Shown here piece after piece: positions 26,221 through 34,802 of a stretch of DNA of 64,000 nucleotides (position 1 is the first letter of the stretch; every line of letters begins with the position of its first letter). This stretch comes from an uncultured Salinisphaerales bacterium. Its GTDB lineage: Bacteria > Pseudomonadota > Gammaproteobacteria > Nevskiales > CAJXLF01. The stretch is taken from contig CAJXLF010000001.1 in assembly GCA_913055805.1 (NCBI GenBank), forward strand, positions 396,761 to 460,760, given 5' to 3'. The notes beneath the pieces are model-generated. The model did not search any database. It was not told the origin of the DNA and saw only the letters and a list, made by a program, of their open reading frames with translations. The position numbers and the translations under genes are program-made.

Positions 26221-26250
26221 TTCCGGAAATGGCGCAGCCATTATCCGGAA
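26221..26250. repeat. TTCCGGAA-type palindromic repeat, copy 1
   Basis: A 30-bp imperfect palindrome starting TTCCGGAAATGGC and ending GCCATTATCCGGAA. Related units occur twice at 47039-47153, so it is a dispersed intergenic repeat. It is placed between two convergent genes and may help end transcription. Confidence 0.65.
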
Positions 26251-26277
26251 ACCACGCCAGATTCCGGCAGGCTGAGT

Positions 26278-27507
26278 CTAATCCAGCACCTCGAATGTCA
26301 AACCCGCATGCGTCTGCAGCCGCTGCAGCAGGTCGTCACCGTAAATGGTGGCCGGCGTCCAGAAGCCGCCCGCTTTGTCTGCTTTGCTGATCGAGGCCAG
26401 GCAGGCGCCGGCTTCGCCCAGCATCTTGGCGGTGGAGCCGTAGCCCGGATCGCGGTCGCCGGTCACTCGGGTTTTCAGCGTTTCGCCCTGAGCGGTTTTG
26501 CCGATGAAGATCAGGTCGAAGTAGCCACGTTCCTGTGCCTCGGGACTGGGTCCCTCGCCCGGTTTGGGCACTACGAATTTCTCCAGCACCCAGCGGGTGG
26601 GTGGCAGGGCAACCCCCAGCACGAACGCGCCCAGGCCTGAACTGAAACCCATGGCCCCCATGCGGCCCTTGACGCCCCTGCCGGTCAGCATGGCCTCGTC
26701 GTAAATAAAATCCTGCCCATAGGCATAACCGGACAACGCATTTGAACGGTGCACGATGCGGGTGTTGATGGCCGCCATGATGAAGGGGGCCACCCAGGCA
26801 TCCGAGTCGGGATCGAACTCGGCGAATTTTACGTTGGGTTGCCGGGCGTGAGCCGGGCTGCCGGGCGGGCAGAGGGCAAAGGGGTTGGCCAGTATTTTTC
26901 TGACTTCCGGGTCCTTGCTGACCTCGCGGAAGGCATTGATCATGCTGGCTACGGTGCCGCCGGAAAAGGTGCCGCTGAGGCCTTTGACCCGCATCTTGAC
27001 CCGGCGGCAGTGCGTGCCGAAACGCTTCTGCGCCTGCTGTTGCAGATGCAGTACGCCCAGGTCCGAGGGGATGGAGTCGAAACCACTGCAGTGCACGATG
27101 CGGGCGCCCGACTTTTTCGCGCCCGCTTCGTATTTGTCGATCATGCGTTTGATCCACTGGACCTCGCCGGTGAGGTCGCAATAATCCGTGCCTGTTTCCG
27201 TGCAGACCTTCAGCAGCGGTTCGCCATACAGGGCATAGGGGCCAACGGTAGAGATAACGACACGGGTCTGGTCGCAGAGCCGTTTGAGCGCAGCCTCATC
27301 GGCGGCATCCGCAACAATGAGATCCAGTTCGTCGGCAGCCATGCTCAGAGAGGAACGCACTTCGGCCAGTTTCAGTTCCGAGCGGCCGGCAATGGCCCAG
27401 CTCAGTTCGCCCTTGCTCCCATGCCGTTCAGCCATGTAGCGACAGAGAATCTGGCCCACAAAACTGGTGGCGCCAAAGATGACGATGTCGTATTGAGGTT
27501 CGCTCAT
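26278..27507 (-). CDS. saccharopine dehydrogenase-like / trans-acting enoyl reductase family protein
   Basis: A 409-residue protein with an N-terminal Rossmann motif IVIFGATSFVGQILCRYM, followed by AIAGRSELKL and VISTVGPYALYGEPLL, the signature run of the saccharopine dehydrogenase-like oxidoreductases that include the mycobacterial trans-acting enoyl reductase Rv2953. CHCSGFDSIPSDLG-like residues (VHCSGFDSIPSDLG) are also typical. It probably reduces a lipid-linked C=C bond, but the substrate is unknown. I start it at ATG 27507 behind AAGGA. Confidence 0.85.
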   Translation of the reverse strand: MSEPQYDIVIFGATSFVGQILCRYMAERHGSKGELSWAIAGRSELKLAEVRSSLSMAADELDLIVADAADEAALKRLCDQTRVVISTVGPYALYGEPLLKVCTETGTDYCDLTGEVQWIKRMIDKYEAGAKKSGARIVHCSGFDSIPSDLGVLHLQQQAQKRFGTHCRRVKMRVKGLSGTFSGGTVASMINAFREVSKDPEVRKILANPFALCPPGSPAHARQPNVKFAEFDPDSDAWVAPFIMAAINTRIVHRSNALSGYAYGQDFIYDEAMLTGRGVKGRMGAMGFSSGLGAFVLGVALPPTRWVLEKFVVPKPGEGPSPEAQERGYFDLIFIGKTAQGETLKTRVTGDRDPGYGSTAKMLGEAGACLASISKADKAGGFWTPATIYGDDLLQRLQTHAGLTFEVLD

Positions 27508-27802
27508 GTTCAATCCTTGTCTTTGCTGCCGGGGCAGTCAGGTTATTGCCGAATCATACTCCCCGGACCGGCTTTCTCAACTTGTGCGTTCAGTCAGTAA
27601 GTCGATTATCAGCTGGCTGCAATTTGCGGCTTTATCGAAAAGCCGGGGTGAGGGTGGTCTACAACAGGGTGCATGATCACGAGGTCGTCACGCCGGCTAG
27701 AGCTACGACTAGTTTCTGGACAACGCTGATTTCGGCTTGGCTTCGGAGTTTTTTATGCAAATTAATTCCGGGGGCTTCACAAGCAGGAAAATTTGTGAAT
27801 AA
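27508..27802. other. non-coding stretch before the DUF1302 promoter
   Basis: About 300 bp with no convincing gene. A plus-strand open frame of 86 codons (27546-27806) has no ribosome site, no recognisable family and runs into the operator. I see no repeat or structured RNA here. It is somewhat richer in A and T towards the right end. Confidence 0.5.
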
Positions 27803-27842
27803 TTGACAAATGTCAGAAATTATTCGAACATAACAAATGTTA
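27803..27842 (+). promoter_or_regulatory. promoter with paired TetR-5-type operators before DUF1302
   Basis: TGAC-AAAT-GTCA (27804-27815) and TAAC-AAAT-GTTA (27831-27842) are perfect repeats 27 bp apart. The first overlaps a consensus TTGACA hexamer (27803-27808), so it would cover the -35 region. The segment between them ends in GAACATAACA, nearly the same as in the lipoprotein 6 promoter. The TGAC/TAAC type is the one that surrounds the TetR gene at 39943, 12 kb away. Confidence 0.8.
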
Positions 27843-27896
27843 CTTCGTTCGTCTGCGTTGTGTGGGGTGACGCAGTTCGTTGCCGGGGGAGAGAGT

Positions 27897-30398
27897 GTGA
27901 GACATATCAATAAATCCATAGCCCGCAGGGCCGGCTACTCGCTGTGCCTTGTATTACTGCTCAGTCTGTTGCCTGGCAGGGTCGCAGCCATCAGTTTCAA
28001 TTTCGAGGCCTTCGGCGATGAAAAGGTCTACGGGGTGCTCAATACCACGCTGACACTGGGCGCAGCCTGGCGTATTGAAGAGCGCTCGGAAGATCTGGTG
28101 GGCAAGGCCAACAACAATCCGGACCTCTGCGGCCGTGCGCCGGACGGCGGCATTCTCTATCAATCCTGCCAGGGGCTGTTCCGCGATCAGACCTTTACCG
28201 CCGACCGCCTGGTCAGCGGGGCCGGGCAGTTCACCACCAATGCAGACGACGGCAACCTGAACTACGACCAGTACGACATGACCCAGGCGCCGTTCAAGAT
28301 CACCCAGGATCTGACGCTGAGCTGGGCGGACTACGGCTTCTTCATTCGCGGCCTGTATTTCTATGACCTGGTCAATGAAAGCTTCCGCGAGTATCACCCC
28401 AACCGCGTTACCCGGGAAAACCGCCTGCGGGTGGGCGAGGTTTCCACCCCCGGCGACGAACTGGTGCCGACTGCGGGACTGCCTGTCGGCTTGCCGGTGA
28501 CTACGGCGCGTATCGATTCCACCCCCTGTCCGGCGGACCGTAATCCCAGCGGCGGGCCTTGCGGTATTGTCTATGGCAAGGGCGGCGTGGTGCGTAACAA
28601 GCGCGATGACAATGAAACCCTGCGTCAGATTGGCAGTGACCTGCAGCTGCTGGACATTAATGTCTACGGCGATATCGATCTGCCATGGGGTGACCGGGAA
28701 CTGAACTTCCGCATAGGCCGGCAAACCGTGAACTGGGGCGAATCCACCCTGCTCGTGTTCGACTCTCTGAGTCAGGGTAACCCGATCAACGGTAACAACT
28801 TCTTCCGTGTGGGCAATATCCTTGAAGAGGTGTTTACGCCAGTCAACATGATCAACCTGTCGACCGGATTGAATGATTCCACCCAGATTTCGGCTTTCTA
28901 CCAGCTGGAATGGGAGCCCCTGGAAGTTCCGGCGCCGGGTTCCTATTACTCGCCGCTGGATATCGGCAGTAACAACGCCATGCGCACCCTCAATCTGGGT
29001 TTTGGTGCCGTTGCTGAAGACCCTGACCGGGTGGCCGTGCTTCTGGACAACCCCCTGTCGGGTCTGACCAATACTTCGGGGGCCGCCCGCCGTTTGAGCG
29101 ATCGTGAACCCAGGGATGGCGGCCAGTACGGTGTCTGGTTGCGTCATTACGCAGAATGGCTGAACGACGGTACCGAGCTGGCGTTCTATTACATGAACTA
29201 CCATTCGCGCGTACCTTACCTGAGCATCATCTCGGTGCCGGAAGGTTGTGCCAAGAACACCAGCAATACTGCGGAGTTCCTGCTGGCCTGTCCGGATACG
29301 CCGCTGTTCCATGCCTTGCTGCAACCCAACGAGCCGCTGGAAGCCACCAGTGACGCGGTGAATTTCGACAAGATCGGCATCCAGCTCGAATACCCTGAAG
29401 ATATCGAAATGTGGGGTATCAGCTTCAACACGGTGTTTGGCGACCTGGCTATCCAGGGCGAAGTGGCCTACCGGCCGGATGCGCCGCTGCAGGTGGATGC
29501 CGAGGATCTGGCCCTGGCCGGTTTCGGCCCGGCTGCCAGTAACTGCCATCTGCCGGAAACCGGCTGTCCCGGCTCGACGCCGGGTGTCGGCGTCTACCCG
29601 GATGGCAGTACCGGCCTGTATCAACCCAGTAATTTCGTAGTGGATGCCAATGGCACTCCGGGCGGCTATACCGATACCTATGACCTCATCGTGGGGCACA
29701 TGGCGGGCGCCGGCCGCTTCTTTCCCAACTTCATTATTCCCTATCGTGGCGGCACACTGGGTCTGAATCCCGGCAGTTCCTATATCCGCGGCTGGGAATA
29801 TTTCGATACCTACCAGCTCAATCTGGGCGGCACCTACATCATGGGCTCCACACACTGGGCTTCAAAGCTGTTGCGCTCTGACCAGATCCTGCTGTTGTTT
29901 GAAACCGGGGCGACCTGGGTGCCGGATATTCCGGCGCTGGATGTGCTGCAACTGGAAGCGCCCGGTACCTATCTGCATGCCAGTGCCGGCGCCGATGGTT
30001 CCGGGGCTGACCGGTCGCGCCAGGCCTGTTCCACTAACCAGGCTTGCTCGTTCGGCCCGGACGGCCTCAGATTCAATCCCCACCAGGAAGACCTGGATCT
30101 GTACCCGGATGAATGGTCCTATGGCTACGCCATTATTACGGCGATTCGCTACGAGTCGGTGCTGCCCGGCATCAGCCTGCAGCCGCTGCTGGTATTCAAG
30201 CACGATGTGGGCGGTACCTCGCCGGGCCTGGCCTCCAATTTTGTGGAGGGGCGCAAGATCGGCGATGCGGGGCTGGAAATACGCTATAAATCAAACTGGT
30301 CGTTCAACCTGGGTTACCAGTTCTTCGCCGGCGGCGGCAAGGCAAATCTGTTGCGCGACCGTGACAACGTCCGCGCCTTTGTGAAATATCAGTTCTAG
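27897..30398 (+). CDS. DUF1302 family outer-membrane protein
   Basis: An 833-residue secreted protein. I start it at GTG 27897 behind GGGGGAGAGA, which gives a clear signal peptide (LCLVLLLSLLPGRVAA) cut before ISFNFEAFG; the longer frame from 27837 begins inside the operator. The body shows alternating beta-type sequence, FRIGRQTVNWGES, and ends with FVKYQF, an aromatic outer-membrane barrel ending. DUF1302 proteins occur with DUF1329 partners in lipid, steroid and hydrocarbon gene clusters; a pore or receptor for a hydrophobic substrate is inferred. It is the first gene of an operon with DUF1329 (14-bp gap). Confidence 0.85.
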   Translation: MRHINKSIARRAGYSLCLVLLLSLLPGRVAAISFNFEAFGDEKVYGVLNTTLTLGAAWRIEERSEDLVGKANNNPDLCGRAPDGGILYQSCQGLFRDQTFTADRLVSGAGQFTTNADDGNLNYDQYDMTQAPFKITQDLTLSWADYGFFIRGLYFYDLVNESFREYHPNRVTRENRLRVGEVSTPGDELVPTAGLPVGLPVTTARIDSTPCPADRNPSGGPCGIVYGKGGVVRNKRDDNETLRQIGSDLQLLDINVYGDIDLPWGDRELNFRIGRQTVNWGESTLLVFDSLSQGNPINGNNFFRVGNILEEVFTPVNMINLSTGLNDSTQISAFYQLEWEPLEVPAPGSYYSPLDIGSNNAMRTLNLGFGAVAEDPDRVAVLLDNPLSGLTNTSGAARRLSDREPRDGGQYGVWLRHYAEWLNDGTELAFYYMNYHSRVPYLSIISVPEGCAKNTSNTAEFLLACPDTPLFHALLQPNEPLEATSDAVNFDKIGIQLEYPEDIEMWGISFNTVFGDLAIQGEVAYRPDAPLQVDAEDLALAGFGPAASNCHLPETGCPGSTPGVGVYPDGSTGLYQPSNFVVDANGTPGGYTDTYDLIVGHMAGAGRFFPNFIIPYRGGTLGLNPGSSYIRGWEYFDTYQLNLGGTYIMGSTHWASKLLRSDQILLLFETGATWVPDIPALDVLQLEAPGTYLHASAGADGSGADRSRQACSTNQACSFGPDGLRFNPHQEDLDLYPDEWSYGYAIITAIRYESVLPGISLQPLLVFKHDVGGTSPGLASNFVEGRKIGDAGLEIRYKSNWSFNLGYQFFAGGGKANLLRDRDNVRAFVKYQF

Positions 30399-30412
30399 TT
30401 TGGAGTGAAGAC

Positions 30413-31762
30413 ATGTTGAGAACCCTCACCCTGATCGGCGCGTTACTGTTCGCGCTCAATGTCCAGGCCAAGGTGTCGCCGGAAGAGGCGGCCAAGTTGG
30501 GTGACAGCCTGACTCCCGTTGGCGCCGAGAAAGCTGCCAATGCCGATGGCAGTATTCCGGCCTGGGAACCTGCCGAGCAGCGCGGCAAATTGTCCGGCGA
30601 GTATCCGAGCAATCCGGCCTATGACGCCGAGCAACCGCTCTACACCATCACCAAGGCCAATATGGCCGAGTATGCAGAGATGCTCAGTGATGGTCACAAG
30701 TATCTGCTGGAGAACTACGACACCTACAAGATGAATGTCTATCCGAGTCACCGGCCGGTGAAGTTTCCTGACTTCGTCGAGACGTGGACGAAGTGGAATG
30801 CCACCAACTGCGAGTTGATTGGCACGGATAACCCGGACAACTGCAAGATCGGCTTCACCTTCCCGATTCCACAGTCAGGCGCCGAGGTGGTATGGAATCA
30901 CCGCGTGCGTTATCGCGGCTCCGATGTGGTGCGGTACAACAACCAGATGATCGTGCAGCGCGACGGCAGCTATCAGCTGACCAAGATCATCGAGGAGGCC
31001 AAGTTCTACTATGCGTTGCCGGAAGACAAGGAGCCGGTGCCGTTGATGAAGGACAGCGGCCTGTTCATCAAGTACTTCTCACAGACCCTGGAACCGCCGC
31101 GCATGGCCGGCACCATGATTCTGGTGCATGAGCGTGCCGGTACCGGCTCGGAAGGTCGTCAGGCCTGGCTGTATTCGCCCGGTCTGCGCCGTATTCGCCG
31201 GGCCCCCGCCGTATGCTGCGACGGACCCTACGAGGGCACCGACGGTCATCAGTTCTACGACCAGGTCGACATGTACAACGGCGTGATGGAGCGCTTCACC
31301 TGGAAGCTGCTGGGCAAGAAGGAAATGCTCATTCCCTACAACTCCAACAAGATCGCCAGCAAGGAAGTCAGTTACGACGATATGGCGGCGCCTTTCCATC
31401 TCAACCAGGACTTGCCCCGTTACGAAAAGCATCGCGTATGGGTGGTGGAGTCGAATATTCGCGAGGGCACCAATCACACCTTCCACAAACGCCGCATGTA
31501 TATCGATGAGGATTCCTACTATCCCTCCGCTATCGACAACTACGATTCGCGCGGTGAGCTGATGCAGCTGCAGGAAGGCCACACCATCTACGCCTACAAC
31601 GTGCAGTCGGTGGGTGGCGTGCCGGAAGTGATCTACCACTTCAATTCCGGTCGTTACTTTGTAACCGCCATGGCCAACGAAGATGCGCCGAATGATTTCT
31701 CGGTGGAATTCCGCGACAAGGACTTCGAGCCCAGCGCGGTTGTAAAACGCGCTACCAAGTAA
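30413..31762 (+). CDS. DUF1329 family periplasmic protein
   Basis: A 449-residue protein with signal peptide MLRTLTLIGALLFALNVQA cut before KVSPEEAAKLG. Typical DUF1329 features include AAKLGDSLTPVGAEKAANADG, the SGEYPSNP region, RRAPAVCCDGP and the late MYIDEDSYYP segment. I recall the family as related to the LolA/LolB fold, which carries lipids through the periplasm. Together with DUF1302 it would pass a hydrophobic ligand from the outer membrane inward (inference). A terminator follows 19 bp after the stop codon. Confidence 0.88.
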   Translation: MLRTLTLIGALLFALNVQAKVSPEEAAKLGDSLTPVGAEKAANADGSIPAWEPAEQRGKLSGEYPSNPAYDAEQPLYTITKANMAEYAEMLSDGHKYLLENYDTYKMNVYPSHRPVKFPDFVETWTKWNATNCELIGTDNPDNCKIGFTFPIPQSGAEVVWNHRVRYRGSDVVRYNNQMIVQRDGSYQLTKIIEEAKFYYALPEDKEPVPLMKDSGLFIKYFSQTLEPPRMAGTMILVHERAGTGSEGRQAWLYSPGLRRIRRAPAVCCDGPYEGTDGHQFYDQVDMYNGVMERFTWKLLGKKEMLIPYNSNKIASKEVSYDDMAAPFHLNQDLPRYEKHRVWVVESNIREGTNHTFHKRRMYIDEDSYYPSAIDNYDSRGELMQLQEGHTIYAYNVQSVGGVPEVIYHFNSGRYFVTAMANEDAPNDFSVEFRDKDFEPSAVVKRATK

Positions 31763-31780
31763 AGAATCTCACTGCTCATT

Positions 31781-31807
31781 TGCCGGCCTGCGGGCCGGCA
31801 GTTTTTT
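31781..31807 (+). terminator. terminator after DUF1329
   Basis: TGCCGGCC, loop TGCG, GGCCGGCA is a perfect 8-bp stem followed by six T. It may partly separate the DUF1302/DUF1329 message from the acyl-CoA genes that follow after 26 bp. Confidence 0.85.
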
Positions 31808-31832
31808 GTGGCCGCACCGGCCAGGAGAACAC

Positions 31833-32972
31833 ATGAAACGCAATGCTTTCGACGCGGACATGGAACTGTTTCGCGATAACGCCCGCAAATTTTTCCAGAA
31901 GGAAATCGCCCCCAACTGGGAGCGCTGGCGGGAAGCCGGCATGGTCGACAGGGAAGCCTTCCTCAAGGCCGGTGAGGCCGGTTTGCTGTGTATCTGGGCG
32001 GATGAGGCATATGGCGGCCTGGGCCTGAAGGACTTTCGCTACGAGCAGATTCTCATCGAGGAGAATGCCCGCTATGGTGATTCCGGCTTCTTCATGAGCA
32101 TGCACAGCCGCATGTTCGGCCCCTATATCGGCAATTTCGGTACGGAAGAGCAGAAGCAGCGCTTTTTGCCCGGGTGTATTACCGGCGAATCAATTCTGGC
32201 CATTGCCATGACCGAGCCTGATGCCGGTTCGGATCTGGCCGGCATGAAGAGCCGTGCCGAAGACAGGGGCGATCATTGGTTGCTGAACGGCCAGAAGACC
32301 TTCATTTCCAATGGCATCCTGGCCGACGTGGTCATTGTGGCGGCCAAGACCGATCCGGAGAATTCGCATGGCGTCACGCTGTTTCTGGTGGAACGCGGCA
32401 TGCAAGGTTTTGAGCGCGGCCGCAATCTCAAGAAAATGGGGCTGAAATCCCAGGACACGGCCGAGCTGTTTTTCAAGGACGTGAAGATTCCCAAAGCGAA
32501 TGTGCTGGGTCAGGTCAACGGCGGTTTCTACCATCTCATGCAAGGCCTGGCCGAGGAACGCCTGATTGCCGCCACCGGCAACATCGCCGGTGCGGCTTAT
32601 GCACTGGATCTGACCAAAAACTACGTGCAGGAACGCAAGGTTTTCGGCAAACCCCTGTCCAAATTCCAGAATACCCGCTTCAAGCTGGCGGAACTGGATA
32701 TGGAAGTCGATATGGGCTGGGCCTATCTCGACAAGGCGGTGGAAGCGCATAACGCGGGTGAACTGTCACCGGTTGATGCCGCCCGCGTGAAGCTGTTTTC
32801 ATCGGAACTGTTTGGCCGCGCTGTCGACGAAGGCGTGCAGCTTCACGGCGGCAACGGCTATATGGAGGAATATCCGATTTGCCGCCTGTACCAGGACGAG
32901 CGCATCGGCCGCATTGCCGCCGGCACCTCCGAAATCATGAAAGAAATCATCTCCCGGGACATTCTCGGGTAA
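31833..32972 (+). CDS. acyl-CoA dehydrogenase
   Basis: A 379-residue flavoenzyme catalysing the first beta-oxidation step. FAD and substrate motifs include AIAMTEPDAGSDLAGM, ISNG, and the C-terminal QLHGGNGYMEEYP plus AAGTSEIMKEIISRDI. At the position of the medium-chain enzyme's catalytic Glu (YEGT) this protein has AAGT. Instead Glu242 in GLAEERLIAA matches the catalytic Glu of the isovaleryl/long-chain type, so it belongs to that group, which accepts branched or long chains. I start it at ATG 31833 behind GGAGAACAC. It lies between DUF1329 and the acyl-CoA synthetase. Confidence 0.92.
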   Translation: MKRNAFDADMELFRDNARKFFQKEIAPNWERWREAGMVDREAFLKAGEAGLLCIWADEAYGGLGLKDFRYEQILIEENARYGDSGFFMSMHSRMFGPYIGNFGTEEQKQRFLPGCITGESILAIAMTEPDAGSDLAGMKSRAEDRGDHWLLNGQKTFISNGILADVVIVAAKTDPENSHGVTLFLVERGMQGFERGRNLKKMGLKSQDTAELFFKDVKIPKANVLGQVNGGFYHLMQGLAEERLIAATGNIAGAAYALDLTKNYVQERKVFGKPLSKFQNTRFKLAELDMEVDMGWAYLDKAVEAHNAGELSPVDAARVKLFSSELFGRAVDEGVQLHGGNGYMEEYPICRLYQDERIGRIAAGTSEIMKEIISRDILG

Positions 32973-33059
32973 GGGTTTTTACAGGATGACTGGCGCGCAG
33001 CTTCTGCAGCGATTAGATTTAACCCTTTACTGACACGCGAGACATCTCCGGGGGGAGAC

Positions 33060-34748
33060 ATGATCGAAAATCTTGGCGAAAAAACGCCGCTGGATTGCCT
33101 TTACCACTGGGAAAAGAACAGTCCCGACGAAGTCCATTTTGTACAGCCATTCGGCAATGGTGAAGTCCGGGAATATACCTGGAAGCAGGCCATGGACCAG
33201 GCACGCCGTATGGCGGCGTACCTGCAGTCTCTGAACCTGCCGCCGAAAAGCCAGATTGCCATTCTGGGCAAGAACTCCGCCCACTGGCTGATTGCCGACT
33301 GGGCCATCTGGATGGCGGGCCATGCCAGCGTACCGTTGTATCCGACGCTGAATGCCGACACCGTGCAGTACATCCTCGAGCACAGCGAATCGAAGCTGTT
33401 GTTCGTGGGCAAACTGGATGACTGGGACAGCATGAAGTCCGGTGTGCCGGCCGATATGTCCATCATCAGTCTGCCGCTGTCGCCGGAAAATCCGCGTGCG
33501 GATAACTGCAAGACCTGGGACGACATCATCGCTGCCACGGAGCCCATGCAGGGTGAGCCCAACCGGGGTTTCGACGAGCTGGCGACGATTGTCTACACCT
33601 CGGGCAGCACCGGCCGGCCCAAGGGTGTGATGCAGAGTTTCAATTCTTTCCGCGTGGTCGGCACGCTGATGAGCGACATTGTGCCGGTGGGCCCGGACGA
33701 CCGCATGTTGTCCTACCTGCCGCTGGCGCATGTCGCCGAACGCATTGTGGTGGGCAATAACTCCACTTACTTCGGCTTCCGTGTCTATTTCGCCGAGTCC
33801 CTGGAGACTTTCGTCAACGATCTCAAGCGTGCGCGCCCGACCATTTTCTTCTCGGTACCGCGCCTGTGGACCAAGTTCCATCTGGCGGTCTGCGACAAGA
33901 TGCCGTTGAAGAAGCAGAAGAAGCTGTTCCGCATTCCGTTTCTGGGCAAGAAGGTCAAGGGCAAGATTCTGGAAGGACTGGGACTGGAGAACGTGCGTAT
34001 CGCCCTGACCGGCGCCGCGCCGCTGCCACCACCGATTATCCAGTGGTATCGCGACCTGGGCCTGGAACTGCTCGAAGCCTATGGCATGAGTGAAAACATG
34101 GCCTACTCGCACTTCACCCGTCCGGGCAAGGCGCGCGTCGGCTATGTGGGGCATGCCAATGACGGCGTGGACTGCCGTATCAATCCGGATACCGGCGAAA
34201 TCGAAATCAAGAGCCCCGGTCAGATGATGGGTTACTACAAGCAGCCGGATAAAACGGCTGAAGACATGACCGAGGACGGTTACTTCAAGACCGGTGACAT
34301 GGGCGAAATCGACGAGCAAGGTCGCCTGCGTATTACCGGCCGCGTGAAGGATCTGTTCAAGACCAGCAAGGGCAAGTATGTAGCGCCGGTGCCGATCGAG
34401 AACAAGCTCGGGGCACATCCGCGTGTGGAAGTGTCCTGCGTTTGCGGCGCGGACCAGCCTGCCACCTTTGCCCTGGTTCTGCTCGGCGAAGACACTCAGG
34501 CTGCACTGAGTAACGGTCTGAACAAGACCGCAGTCGAACAGGAACTTTCCGATCTGCTGGATGAAGTCAACGCGACGCTGGACCCGCATGAGCAGATGGC
34601 CTGCGCTGTGGTGGTGAAAGAGCCCTGGGGTATCGAGAACGGCATGCTGACGCCGACCATGAAGATTCGGCGCAACGTGATCGAGGAACGCTACGCGCCG
34701 AACGTCAGTCAGTGGCTGGGCGCGCGTTCAAAGGTGATCTGGGAATAA
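33060..34748 (+). CDS. long-chain acyl-CoA synthetase (AMP-forming)
   Basis: A 562-residue adenylate-forming ligase that activates a carboxylic acid to its CoA thioester. The P-loop YTSGSTGRPKGVMQS, LLEAYGMSE, YFKTGDMGEID and GRVKDLFKTSKGKYVAP are all present. Features such as LSYLPLAHVAER and the lack of a C-terminal peroxisomal-type tail fit the FadD15-like long-chain group. The start at ATG 33060 has GGGGGGAGAC upstream. It completes a plus-strand set with the acyl-CoA dehydrogenase and would activate acids released by the lipoprotein enzymes, which is inference from position. Confidence 0.92.
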   Translation: MIENLGEKTPLDCLYHWEKNSPDEVHFVQPFGNGEVREYTWKQAMDQARRMAAYLQSLNLPPKSQIAILGKNSAHWLIADWAIWMAGHASVPLYPTLNADTVQYILEHSESKLLFVGKLDDWDSMKSGVPADMSIISLPLSPENPRADNCKTWDDIIAATEPMQGEPNRGFDELATIVYTSGSTGRPKGVMQSFNSFRVVGTLMSDIVPVGPDDRMLSYLPLAHVAERIVVGNNSTYFGFRVYFAESLETFVNDLKRARPTIFFSVPRLWTKFHLAVCDKMPLKKQKKLFRIPFLGKKVKGKILEGLGLENVRIALTGAAPLPPPIIQWYRDLGLELLEAYGMSENMAYSHFTRPGKARVGYVGHANDGVDCRINPDTGEIEIKSPGQMMGYYKQPDKTAEDMTEDGYFKTGDMGEIDEQGRLRITGRVKDLFKTSKGKYVAPVPIENKLGAHPRVEVSCVCGADQPATFALVLLGEDTQAALSNGLNKTAVEQELSDLLDEVNATLDPHEQMACAVVVKEPWGIENGMLTPTMKIRRNVIEERYAPNVSQWLGARSKVIWE

Positions 34749-34761
34749 GTCCGAGGCAACT

Positions 34762-34793
34762 AAAAAGGCCGGCTCATTGAGCCGGCCTTTTTT
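34762..34793. terminator. bidirectional terminator between acyl-CoA synthetase and lipoprotein 5
   Basis: AAAAAGGCCGGCTCA and its perfect inverted partner form a 15-bp stem with a one-base centre, with A runs on one side and T runs on the other. It serves both convergent genes. Confidence 0.93.
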
Positions 34794-34802
34794 ATGTCTG
34801 GA

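Noticed and set aside
27546-27806. 86-codon plus-strand frame upstream of DUF1302
   Set aside because: No ribosome site or recognisable sequence, and its end overlaps the operator.
27837-27896. Upstream ATG start for DUF1302
   Set aside because: That ATG lies within the TAACAAATGTTA operator, and the GTG at 27897 has a strong ribosome site and gives a proper signal peptide.
27954-29855. Minus-strand open frame of 633 codons across DUF1302
   Set aside because: Shadow of the DUF1302 gene; no signal, no family and no ribosome site.
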